Of a stretch of DNA of 34,281 nt, positions 1-8,918 are shown piece by piece. The position numbers and the translations under genes are program-made. The notes beneath the pieces are model-generated. The model worked only from the letters and a program-made list of their open reading frames with translations. It searched no databases and was not told the origin of the DNA. The stretch's first letter is position 1; each line of letters starts with the position of its first letter. The DNA comes from Gnetum montanum (lineage: Eukaryota > Streptophyta > Gnetopsida > Gnetales > Gnetaceae). Location: assembly GCA_015680685.1 (NCBI GenBank), contig MNCI01030813.1, positions 1 to 34,281 on the forward strand, written 5' to 3'.

Positions 1-1348
1 CTAGCCATTTGAGCTAACTTATGTTACATGGCCTTTTCATGTGTTAATAGGTTCTTGTTGTTATTGTGTCATAGTCCATCCTTGAGTCTACCTTTGTTCC
101 TTGGAACTCTAGATAGTGTTGTGTGATGCTTATTTGGGTGGTGTTATAATAGCTTGCACCTATGATTCTTTCCAACTACATTTGGTGACTCAATGTTGGA
201 GGAGGTAGAAATGATTTTATTAAATTTGATCAAAGGTTTTAGCAAAGTTAGTTTTAATGTAACATGAAAAAGATTTATGGCCAAAACAGAATTGATATTA
301 AGGATAGTGAATTTGCTATTAAAAGGTACAAAATTGATATAAAAAAATTAAATTCAATTAATTAAAGGTGCAATTCCATACACTATCTTTCTATTATTCC
401 ATATCCAAAGGTTGAATTAGATATTAAGAATTAGATTGTTACATATAAATAGGATGTCTTTTAATTTAAGTTTCTAGTAGGTTGCCCTTATATTAAGTTA
501 GTTTACACAAGGTGGATAGGTGGGTGTTAGACTTGATGATGTTAGTTTAGAGTATACTTTATTTGGTTAGACTATGTGGCTTGTAGTTTTGCATGTTATA
601 ATCTTAAGCTTAAGGGGTATGGTACAACAACATCCATTTTCAAGCTTTTTGATATGAAAATCTTGTTACTTTTTCATTTTAAACATAATATTTGCTTGAG
701 NATACAACAATGTCCATTTTCAAGCTTTTTGATTTGAAAATCTTGTTACTTTTTCATTTTAAACATAATATTTTCTTGAGACATATCCCTGAATATGAAA
801 TTATGCACAAACAATATATACATGGGATTTCATTGTGTATTTCCTCAATTTATCTATAATAATAGTAAACAAAGAATGACTAAATGCAAACCCTTAATAT
901 AGATTTACCATGACTAGAAAATTAAAAGTTATTTATAAGCTATTCTAATTCTAGTAGTAACTTCATTTTCTCGAGTTTGTTTGTAGAGTTAAATTTGATT
1001 GAGTTTATAAGCTTATTATCTCCTTTGTGATCCCTTTTATTACTGAATACTACCAATTTACTTTTATTTGTTAACACTATGAGAGTTTTTCAATCATTCA
1101 ATCCAAAATGTTGAAATTGCATGTTGAAAAAAGGGTCACCACCTAGGGGCTCAATGTTGATTTCATCAAAAAAGGCCTTGCATATCAAACCTCCTCTTTT
1201 CAAGTGGCTCTGTCCAAGCTTGAACTTGGGTCTTACAATAAAAAAAACCAATGCTTTACTATCACTTGAAATGATAGCTTTGAAATTACATATTAGCATA
1301 TAAAAATATTTAATATGAAACTATGATTTGAAAAAAAATTTAACTATT
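1..1348. other. AT-rich flank of element A, unassigned
   Basis: I recognise no gene, LTR or retroelement domain here. The sequence is AT-rich with many T and A runs. A 69-codon minus frame (1090-1299) and an overlapping 60-codon plus frame (1121-1303) exist but resemble nothing I know and lie in low-complexity DNA. The right end (CTATT, 1344-1348) is one copy of the target duplication of element A, so this was the DNA into which A inserted; it resumes after 8848. It could be old decayed repeat or host intergenic DNA. Confidence 0.5.
622..780. repeat. 79-bp direct duplication across a single N
   Basis: Bases 622-700 and 702-780 are near-identical (about five mismatches by eye) and are separated only by the N at 701. 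Both copies contain ACAACAA, a TCCATTTTCAAGCTTTTTGAT block and an AAACATAATATTT block. A single N with the same sequence on both sides is what results when two overlapping contig or haplotype ends are joined without merging, so this is more likely an assembly artefact than a tandem duplication. Confidence 0.75.
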
Positions 1349-2193
1349 TGATGAGTGGCGAGATACCCCTACACTCAACTATACGAATACGAGCGTTTTC
1401 ACGCGCGATTCGGTCGAACTCTGCAGACTAAATGCCTACACACCCCATGGAACACTTAGGATTAATTATTTGTTGTCTTCCCAGACTTACTTGTATTTGT
1501 CATGGTGTATGGTTAAGCAAGTCTAAGGTATATGATTTTTATGTCTCCTACACTAATGAGGAAAGGGTTGAGAAACTAAGTCCTAACTCTAACTACTGCA
1601 CTAAGTCTAAATTACCTAGCGTTAGCATCCGTTCCCACTTACCATACACACCTTGAACTATGCAACCGTGGTTACCAAACACTAATCATTAGTGGGATCC
1701 CATGCGTAACGCACATGCTCGAAGTGGTCGTACTAAGGCACTTAACTAACCTAAGCGTGATAAGCATCCATTCCTTGGTTATCCGTACACATCCTTAAAT
1801 GCTCATAACCAAGTCGTACTTATCCTGCGTTACTAGGAGACAAGGGTAAGAGAGAATCTAATTGCGATGAGCATCCATTCCTTGACTATCCGTACACATT
1901 TGTAAATGCTCATAATCAAGTCGTACTCATACCGCGCTACTGTAGGTAATAAATAACATGTAAGAAATAACATGTAATAAAACCTATTCCATGCACTGCA
2001 AGGTTTATCCACAAAGCTTGTCTTTATTACCGTACACAACTTGCGTTCAGGTACAATGTTGCTTGAATAAAGATCTATTCACTTGGGGACTCCTACTGCG
2101 GGCACATGGAAAATATTCTATCTCTGGAGTGATCAATCTACCAGAGTTTCTCTACTTCTAGCCTAGGATGAGGAATAAGGGGAGTGGTGCCTC

Positions 2194-2203
2194 TTATTTA
2201 TAG
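2194..2203 (-). promoter_or_regulatory. TATA box of element A 3' LTR
   Basis: The minus strand reads CTATAAATAAGAGG. The same string, or one base off, occurs at the equivalent place in all complete LTRs of the window, just downstream of the U3 palindrome cluster. Transcription would start about 30 bp further along the minus strand. Assigned by position and conservation, not by transcript data. Confidence 0.7.
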
Positions 2204-2209
2204 ATATGG

Positions 2210-2330
2210 CGGCGGACCACGATATCGCAGGGGAAGACGCAATATCACGTATGTGATATCATGAGGGATGCGATATCGCGATCATCACGATATCGCATAC
2301 GTGATATCGTGGCCCATGCAATATCGCATC
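2210..2330. repeat. GATATC palindrome cluster in U3 of element A 3' LTR
   Basis: GATATC and close variants recur here, several set in larger near-palindromes such as CGATATCGC...GTGATATCG around 2288-2310. The same kind of cluster sits at the U3 end of the A 5' LTR (8758-8836), C 5' LTR (17966-18045) and D LTR (27741-27812). In this family the cluster lies directly upstream of the TATA box, which is where LTR enhancers sit. Confidence 0.7.
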
Positions 2331-2336
2331 CCATCA

Positions 2337-2349
2337 TACCCCCATGACT
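2337..2349 (-). promoter_or_regulatory. Polypurine tract of element A
   Basis: On the minus strand AGTCATGGGGGTA directly abuts the first TG of the 3' LTR, which is where plus-strand DNA synthesis is primed. The identical 13-mer also occurs internally at 2902-2914. Element D has the same tract against its 3' LTR (27724-27737), and C has a decayed form (13211-13223). Confidence 0.8.
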
Positions 2350-2517
2350 AAATGAAAACTCATCCTCGAGTTCATTACAATAATGTCAAGTAGGTATGGG
2401 ATTATTGACTCAATGAAAACTAATGGGATGACATGTGAACGGATCATCATTATATGACACAACAGACTGGTGTTCATGACAACAAGGGTGAACACCTTAT
2501 TACATTGACATTAGGCC

Positions 2518-2736
2518 TCATTTGGTAGCTTGAGAGAAAAGAGGAGAGAGAAGAGAAGAGAAGAAGAGAGAAGAAGTCTTGCTGCTACCAATGCCCAGAT
2601 TGCGCCTTTCGTTGTCCATCTGTAAGCTCATCATCGATCTTGTTCCTTGCATAGCTACCTCTAGTACTGCTCCATTCCAAGTGCTCCCTCCAGATTTGGT
2701 CCGTTGTTGCATGATTGTCATCTGCACACACAACAC
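2518..2736 (-). CDS. Small 3' reading frame in element A, function unknown
   Basis: A 72-codon frame on the minus strand. Its ATG-rich start (M-T-I-M at codons 6-9) lies directly after the AG of the intron-like segment 2722-2780. The middle carries V-A-M-Q-G-T-R and M-D-N-E-R-R-N-L-G, which align in frame with V-V-M-Q-G-T-R and M-D-N-E-R-C-N-L-G in element D (27357-27593). The C-terminus is Ser/Phe/Leu-rich because of a CTTCT-type repeat. The upstream frame ending P-M-D-L-H-R-S-K would join in phase if the segment were spliced. I know no family for it; it may be only conserved noncoding DNA. Confidence 0.25.
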   Translation of the reverse strand: MLCVQMTIMQQRTKSGGSTWNGAVLEVAMQGTRSMMSLQMDNERRNLGIGSSKTSSLFFSSLLSPLFSQATK

Positions 2737-2780
2737 AGTCTTGTATTAGCAAGGGTAGATGAATTTCAATGTGGTAATAC
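2722..2780 (-). other. Conserved intron-like segment (GT...CTAAT...AG) in element A
   Basis: On the minus strand the order is GCAAG|GTATTA, a branch-like CTAAT about 25 nt before the end, a TGTGTTGTGTGTGCAG acceptor, then ATG. Length is 59 nt. B (23221-23280) and D (27307-27366) keep donor, branch-like motif and acceptor at the same spacing (60 nt each). The size is small for a plant intron, so this may instead mark only an acceptor used with a distant donor. Confidence 0.4.
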
Positions 2781-4088
2781 CTTGCTTCGATGTAAGTCCA
2801 TTGGCTGGGTTTTGGTATGGCTAATTACAGATCTAGAGATGTAGAAATAATGACTACCAAAGGTGTAGGGGCTAGGAGAAGATTGAAAAAATTGGGCCCT
2901 GTACCCCCATGACTAATCGCGAACCTTCAGTAGCGATATAATGGAGAAAGAATAAGAACAAGAAGATGGAGGAAAAGAGACAACTAGGACATCGATAAAA
3001 TAGATGTCAAGATGGAAATGAACAAAATAAAATTAATTGCAAAATGTTAAGGGAAAGAATTTAATTGGTGCACCAAATAGGAATGTCAGTGGGTCCTCCC
3101 CAAAGTAAGCTCATGCCCTTAGTGCCCTAGCAACCCCACATTCAAAGAGTCTGTAGGCTCTGGGAATGTCCTTTGGAACAAGAGTTAAAGTCTTAACCAT
3201 AAGAATTTACCAAAAAGAAAACAATGCATCTACCAAAATATACACTAATGATACAATCGGCAATGAGGTGAACAATGGAGAGAAGGATGGAGAGAAAAGG
3301 ATGGAATGGAATCCCAAGAACAAGGTGGTGTACAGTCTCTTGTGTGTTTCATGATTAATGTGACTTGGCAAATCTCATTCCAGCTCTGGCCTCAAACCAA
3401 CCACATCCAATGAGTTCACATCAATGCACTTGGCCAAACCATCCACTTGGATAACAAGAATGCATCTCCAAGAGTCACCACCATTCTGACGAAACAAAGG
3501 AGAGAATAGAGAGTGAGAAGGGCCTTAGTTAGAGGGAACACTTTTGGTTCCATAACCAGTGCTTGTAGGCCCAAGTTTATTTCGTCTAAGGGGTGTGCTT
3601 TGAATTCTCACTCTCTTTGTTGTTTTGTTTTGTTTTGTGTTTTTATGTGTGAGAACCACACCATGAAAAGACTTCTTATTTTTATTTTTATTGTCTCAGC
3701 TTTCGATAATTGGGTAACATCGGAACAGCAAGACAACTCAAGAAGAAAACATCCAAGCACCCAAGAGAATGGCTAACACAAATGCATCAAGTTCCCTTGA
3801 AGTCACACTCTTTTCAAACCTTGAGTCCTTCCTTAGTTTGAGAAGTACCCAATCACTGATTCATTAAAGTTCTTATTAGGAAGGGGACTATACATTTCCA
3901 AGCCAAGAGAAATCATAGACTTTGGTGGATGGATGGATGAAGTGGATTTATTGCCTACCATATCAAAACAACACACCTTAGTATCAACATCGTAACTTAA
4001 AGGTAAAAACCAAACATTAGCAAATAATGAAAAATAGTTCATACCATCATGAAGAACACTTATTAGGTGACGAACTTACAAGGTGGAT

Positions 4089-4111
4089 CACACGCACACA
4101 CACACACACAA
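4089..4111. repeat. (CA)n microsatellite in element A 3' region
   Basis: A CA-dinucleotide run with one CG interruption. Element D has the complementary GT-rich tract at the matching place (around 25966-25982), so the microsatellite belongs to the element. Confidence 0.85.
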
Positions 4112-4149
4112 AATGGAAAAGTATAACGATGTTGTAAACAAAAACAAGA

Positions 4150-4390
4150 AAAGTTAAAGAAATTTGCAAAACAAAAATGTGTAAAACAAAAACATGTTAA
4201 ACAAAAATGTGTTAAACAAAAACGTGTAAAACAAAAATGTGTAAAACAAAAACATGTAAAACAAAAATGTGTTAAATAAAAACGTGTAAAAAAAATGTGT
4301 AAAACAAATATGTGTAAAACAAAAATGTGTAAAACAAATATGTGTAAAACAAAAACGTGTAAAACAAATATGTGTAAAACAAAAACTTAA
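4150..4390. repeat. 15-bp tandem repeat array, about 15 copies
   Basis: Units of the type TGTGTAAAACAAAAA, with variants in the first three bases (tgt, cgt, cat) and in the last A-run. Because the unit is 15 bp, several frames stay open and produce artificial pentapeptide repeats (Cys-Phe-Thr-His-Ile/Phe on minus, Lys-Gln-Lys-Cys-Val on plus). B has only one or two related words at the corresponding place (GTTTTACACATTC near 21802), so the array is a local expansion in A. Confidence 0.9.
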
Positions 4391-4467
4391 AAAGAACTGA
4401 GGGCCTCCAAGGATCATCATAGGTGGCCATCTCCCTCATGATTGAATTGTAAGGGAGAGATCCGAAA

Positions 4468-4480
4468 TAATGAACGTCTA
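4468..4480 (-). other. pol deletion scar in element A
   Basis: On the minus strand the sequence after the protease (AACATCAATGGGAAGAAGTT, counterpart of B near 18850) runs through AAATTCAAATAG and then directly into TTCATTATTTCGGATCTC, the counterpart of B at about 21705, past the integrase. About 2.8 kb of B (18896-21704) is missing. Element D has the same junction at 25861-25868. Confidence 0.85.
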
Positions 4481-4602
4481 TTTGAATTTCCTAGAAGTGC
4501 CCAACTTCTTCCCATTGATGTTTTTAGGTTGAGGGGTGGAAGTTGGCAACACTCATATTCTAAGGTGTCTATGCCTTCGTTGGTAGCATGAGTTTCCTCA
4601 AT

Positions 4603-5460
4603 TCATTCCGTGCATATGAGTTTGCTCTTTCTAGTAGCTATCAACCACGGGATGTCTACTATTGGTGTGACTGCTACATACATGCACCTTTGGATTTGTG
4701 TTTCTTGGGCACACCGCTCACATGGAAGCAATGCTGAACACTCTTCCATGTCATCATCCTCTATGTCACTGTATGTGATGCACAGAACTTTCTTCTTCTT
4801 GATCTTTCCGTAAATATTTATTTTAGATATCTGCAAGGAAAGATCATGGATCCCTAAGTATGCATCTACTGTACTTAGCCATGGCCTTCCCATTATAATT
4901 GGGAAGCCCCCTTCGTTGTTAACTTCAATCACCAGGAAATCGGTTGGGTATGACCAACCACACAAAGTGGTGATGATGTCCTCCACCACTCTTAAGGGAA
5001 TGGTGATGGACTAGTCAGCCAGCTCCAGTTGAATGTTACTCTTCTTAAATTCGGGCAGGTTTCAGGCTTGATACATTTCTCGTGATATTAGATTGACTCT
5101 AGAACCTAAGTCAAGAAGAGCCTGATGTGATGCATTCCCAGCGATTTGCAAATAAATTAAGGGGCTCCCAGGGTTAGATAGTTTCCTGGGAAGGTGGCCT
5201 ACCTTGATCCAGTCGGTTACGGTATGTGTCAACATCACTGTCTGCGTATAGTTCTTTTGGACTGAAGGGTGCTCTGAAGTCTTAGATGGTTGAGGCATGT
5301 ACATGTACTCAACCACTTGTTGTTGCGAGAGTTTATCTGGGCTTCTGGTTCTGAAGAAGGGCCTTTTATTTGTACAGTTGTTAGAACCAACACTAGGTTG
5401 AATATTTACAGCTCTTGCAGCGTTACATTGTTGCGGTTGAGTAGGGAGTTCCCCTTGCAT
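4603..5460 (-). pseudogene. Element A aspartic protease region (retropepsin)
   Basis: Two open stretches (5460-5062 and 4989-4603) continue the same frame, broken by stops that read as Trp-to-stop and Gln-to-stop. The active-site motif A-L-L-D-L-G-S-R-V-N-L-I-S lies near 5070-5120; D-L-G rather than D-T-G/D-S-G is usual in the Athila/Tat clade. Downstream come P-I-I-M-G-R-P-W-L-S-T and a lysine-rich tail ending in an acidic D-I-E-D-D-D-M-E-E stretch. The enzyme would cut the Gag polyprotein during particle maturation. It has few stops for a copy of this age. The frame continues to the pol scar with no RT. Confidence 0.85.
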
Positions 5461-7749
5461 TGTTGGAACAGGTTGTATGGGAACTACAGGTGGAAGAGGT
5501 GTAGATGGAGTTTGAGGATGGGATAAGTGTGAGATGTCTCTTGGAGGAGAAGGAGTCCTCCTGAAGTACTCTCAAACTTGGTAGTGACGTTGGGGAGTAG
5601 TGTGACCCATAGAGTCACCTGGAGAAACTAGCTACTGCACATAATAACTGTAAAGATCGGGCTGCTAGTAAGGGTACTGTTGTGTCGGTGGTGGCATCCT
5701 ACATGACTGTGGGTATTGCCACTGCTGATGCTATCCGATGGGCTGTGGTGAAGTTCCACTTGGATAGTACGTTAGTGGTTGGTGGAACTACCTTGGGTTA
5801 CATTGTGGATAAGGTAACTTTTGGGGTGTTTTCCATTGGTTGAGTCTTGGATTTAGTGCATACACCCCAGACTCCTATAGATGTGAGATAACTAGGCAAC
5901 ATTCCTTAGGATGGTCATAGTGGCAAATCTCACATCCACCATCATCGTCTGTGTCAGAGTCCACAGCCTCATAAGAGATAGAAATTTTTTCCTTATCCTT
6001 GTTATGTGCAGGGCTTGAATTTTTCTGCTTTATCTTACCTTTGTCACTACTTCGTTCCTCCTTAGACTCTTCTACGATTTTCAAGACTATTTCAATTCTC
6101 AAGTCTAAGGAATCCCACATTTGGTCCACCTTGGCCAATACCTTGATTGTTAATTTTTGGATTGGCAAGGTTTTCCGGTTCACCAACTCTTTGAGTGGTG
6201 ACTCATCCTCCTCATCACAAAATTTCACTCCCTTCTTTTGAAGGGAGGGATTGCAGTTGTATTCTTCTGCACTTTCTCTCTTATGTCGTTCACCCGCTTC
6301 TTGTGCTACTTGTTCCAACAAGCGTTGTACTTCATGGGCTCTAAGTTGTGATAGTCTCCCTTGGGCATAAGTCCCAAGGGTTCTTCTCGTTTCATGCCTT
6401 AGCCCATCCATGATGTGGCAAAGTTGATCCCACTAAGTGTACCCATGGCCCAAGCAATGATGTAATAATGTATAGTAGCGGGCCATGGCAGCATCCAAGG
6501 GTTCATAAGTACCTTGTTTCTAGCCTTGGATATGCTTACACAAATTGAACACTCTGAAGTACATATGATATTTGTCATTGAAGAGTTCAAGCATCGTACT
6601 CCACCTCCTGATGGTTTCTGGTTCTAAGGACTAGTACCAACTCTCTGCTTCTTTGATGAGTGTTCTTGGGAACAACTTAAGCTTTTGCCACTCATTTTCT
6701 ATATTTTGCAAGGCATAGGCATCGTGGAATGCCTATAAATGATGCTGCGGATCAGCATTGTATCCCCCTTCAAAACGTGGGATATTATTTATGTCCAAAC
6801 GCTTGATCTGACTGTCCTTTAGGTGCCTTGTTGGAATCCTAACAACCTCCGTGATGTCAAGCATACTTCAGGTTGTGAGCAGGGGCTCGTCATGATCATC
6901 TCTTTCATGACGCCTGTGATGTCTGCGTGATTCCCTACTCTCCCTATGTCCTTGCCCTTGTCCTCTCTCTTGACTTTCCCTTCGAGGTCTCTTGTCTTTC
7001 CTACCTTTACCCTCACCATTATGTTCACGATGGCTGTGCCCAGATGTGGAAGGAGAGGGTGAGTGGTGAGATGAAAAAGAAGAAGAAGGGGAGCCATCAC
7101 CATGGTGATGTTTCTTACATTCTCTTTGGCTGCATCAGCCCCGATTGTTATAACGATCTAAGTGCCCGTCCTTAGTGTGAGTTGTTGTTCCTTCCATGAA
7201 CAGTTGGCATTCACAGGGATCAGAACTAGTAGTATGGATCGTTGAGCGTAGGTTCTGATGCCTTACCTCCTCACCATTGTTAGGAGGGGGAACATCAATT
7301 GCTAAAGAACCTGTTATAAGGGGTTCCTCGTCTCCTATTTCACTAAGGACGTGTAGGACCTTGCCCTTCAACAGTGCATGTTGACTCTCTTACCTTAAGT
7401 CCCTCATACATTGCACGTCTATGGGATAATAATCCCTCATATCAAAATCTTCAGCAACATATTCAGCAAATAGTTCTTGCATGCCAATCTGTGCCAAGGC
7501 ATGAAAAAGCATGTTAGAGACTGATCGATCTAGGGGTAACACAATGTTACCTTGCAAGTCTCTCCATCGTAGCTGTTCATCTTGATGGAGGATAAAAGTA
7601 AAGTTCAGAATATACTCATTAGGATGAGTATAAACTATCTTGTATTGTTTAGGACTTGGCTGGTTTTGGTTATGCGTTGTATGTTGCCGACTATGTCTAG
7701 TGTTAGTCCTAGGTGGTGAATTACTTTTGTGAGAAGAAGTCATTTCCAT
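5461..7749 (-). pseudogene. Element A gag, decayed
   Basis: The probable start is the ATG at 7749, 119 nt after the PBS. The first 119 codons are open and contain V-Y-T-H-P-N-E-Y and D-L-Q-G-N-I-V-L-P, shared with B and F. A charged Arg/Asp/His/Ser-rich linker follows, then the retrotransposon gag core (P-R-F-E-G-G-Y-N, K-L-F-P-R-T-L, H-G-Y, R-R-T-L-G-T-Y-A-Q-G-R). A zinc-knuckle-like C-E-I-C-H-Y-D-H-P-K-E-C lies near 5897-5934, followed by a Pro/Gln-rich tail up to the protease. Several stops and frame changes mean no complete Gag can be made. Gag packages element RNA in cytoplasmic particles. Confidence 0.85.
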
Positions 7750-7868
7750 CGATGTGCTATTTCACTGTTATATAAATTCTTGTTTAATTAATTAACCCAA
7801 AGGTTTGTTAAGGCTCCCAATGATTTGAGTGATTTCCTTTATGTTCTATTTGGTGTACAAACACTTAA

Positions 7869-7887
7869 TCCTCAGCAACGATGCCAA
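7869..7887 (-). promoter_or_regulatory. Primer-binding site of element A (tRNA-Asp type)
   Basis: One base after the 5' LTR the minus strand reads TGGCATCGTTGCTGAGGA. The complement of the plant tRNA-Asp 3' end is TGGCGCCGTTGCCGGGGA (known sequence, from memory), so 14 of 18 positions match and all four differences are C-to-T or G-to-A. Confidence 0.85.
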
Positions 7888-8843
7888 TGATGAGTGGCGA
7901 GATACCCCTACACTCAACCATACGAATACGAGCGTTTTCACGTGCAATCCAGTCAAACTCTGAAACTAAATGCCTACACACCCCATGGAGCACTTAGGGT
8001 TAATTATTCGTTGTCTTCCCAGACTTACTTGTATTTGTCAAGGTGTATGATTAAGCAAGTCTAAGGTATATGATTTTTATGGTCTTTTATGTTTTATGTC
8101 TTCTACACTAATGAGGAAAGGGTTGAGAAACTAAGTCCTAACTCTAACTACTGCACTAAGTCTAAATTATCTAGCGTCAGCATCCGTTCCCACTTACCGT
8201 ACACACCCTAAACTATGCAACTGTGGTTACCAAATGCTAATCGTTACTGGGATCCCACGTGTAACACACGTGCTCGAAGTCGTCGTACTAAGACGCTTAA
8301 CTAACCTAAGCATGATAAGAATCCATTGCTTGGTTATCCGTACACATCCGTAAATGCTCATAACCAAGTCGTACTTATCCTGCGTTACTAGGAGACAAGG
8401 GTGAGAGAGAGTCTAATCGCGATGAGCATCCATTCCTTGACTATTCGTACACATTCGTAAATGCTCGTAATCAAGTCGTACTCATACCACGCTACTGTAG
8501 GTAATAAATAACATGTAATAAAACCTATTCCATGCACTACAAGGTTTATCCACAAAGCTCATCTTTATTGCCGTACACAACTTGTGTTCAGGTACAATGT
8601 TGCTCGAATAAAGATCCGTTCACTTGGGGACTCCTACTGCAGGCACATGGAAAATATTCTATCTCTGGAGTGATCAATCTGCCAGAGTTTCTCTACTTCT
8701 AGCCTAGGATGAGGAATAAGTGGAGTTCCACCTCTTATTTATAAATATGGCAGTGGACCATGATATCGCGTAAGCAATATCGCAGGGGAAGATGCGATAT
8801 CGCGTATGCGATATCGCGACCACCGTGATATTGCGTCCCATCA
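7888..8843 (-). repeat. Element A 5' LTR
   Basis: A 956-bp TG...CA repeat matching 1349-2336. In element orientation U3 begins at 8843 with TGATGGGACGC and GATATC palindromes (8836-8758), followed by the TATA box and a conserved GAATAAAGATC-type block; U5 ends at 7888 next to the PBS. A GGTCTTTTATGTTTTATGTC stretch near 8081-8100 is absent from the 3' copy. Confidence 0.93.
8735..8746 (-). promoter_or_regulatory. TATA box of element A 5' LTR
   Basis: The minus strand reads ATTTATAAATAAGAGG, the family TATA motif with one change, just after the U3 GATATC cluster. This would drive the genomic RNA of element A. Confidence 0.7.
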
Positions 8844-8918
8844 CTATTCAAAATGAATTTAAAAACTAACTTGTTTTTAGCATTAAAGAGAAATTAATAT
8901 TAAATTTTTCTTCTATTG
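8844..8918. other. Spacer between elements A and B
   Basis: It begins with the second copy of the A target duplication (CTATT, 8844-8848). The remaining 70 bp are AT-rich pre-insertion DNA continuous with 1-1343 before A arrived. Nothing is recognisable in it. Confidence 0.6.

Larger units (their letters stand above)
1349..2336 (-). repeat. Element A 3' LTR
   Basis: This 988-bp LTR runs TG...CA and matches 7888-8843 along its length. The left end (the U5 end in element orientation) carries the block TGATGAGTGGCGAGATACCC, which recurs with small changes at the U5 ends of every A-, B-, C-, D- and E-type LTR here. The right part (U3) holds the GATATC palindrome cluster and the TATA box. Relative to the 5' copy it lacks about 20 bp near 1550. 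Confidence 0.93.
2350..4424 (-). other. Element A 3' region between the pol scar and the PPT
   Basis: About 2.1 kb with no recognised protein domain. Shorter or rearranged counterparts lie in B (21736-23395) and D (25896-27723), with shared blocks such as AGAGCCTACAGACTCTTTG (minus strand, near 3145) and GGCATGAGC. It holds a (CA)n tract, a 15-bp tandem array, an extra PPT-like 13-mer (2902-2914), an intron-like segment (2722-2780) and a small frame (2518-2736). In Athila elements an env-like gene can occupy this position; no such gene is evident here. Confidence 0.7.
1349..8843 (-). mobile_element. Element A: complete non-autonomous Athila-like LTR retrotransposon (gag-protease, no RT/IN)
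   Basis: The element starts with TGATGAGTGGCG at 1349 and ends with CCCATCA at 8843. It is flanked by a perfect 5-bp target duplication, CTATT (1344-1348 and 8844-8848). Read on the minus strand the order is 5' LTR (8843-7888), tRNA-Asp-type PBS, gag, protease, a scar where RT, RNase H and integrase are absent, a 2.1-kb 3' region, polypurine tract and 3' LTR (2336-1349). Total length is 7495 bp. The two LTRs differ at about 5% of sites in the first 230 bases by eye, plus a roughly 20-bp indel, so the insertion is not recent. Target duplication, PBS and PPT are all present, so it moved as a unit although it encodes no polymerase or integrase. Confidence 0.93.

Noticed and set aside
1090-1303. 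Overlapping short frames on both strands in the left flank
   Set aside because: They are short, have no recognisable motif and lie in AT-rich low-complexity sequence.
4150-4390. Regularly spaced repeats that might suggest a CRISPR-like array
   Set aside because: The units are directly adjacent with no unique spacers, and the context is a plant retroelement.
4154-4420. 88-codon frame with repeated Cys-Phe-Thr-His pentapeptides, looking like a cysteine/histidine repeat protein
   Set aside because: It is the translation of a 15-bp tandem DNA repeat, which stays open because 15 is divisible by three; both strands give such frames.
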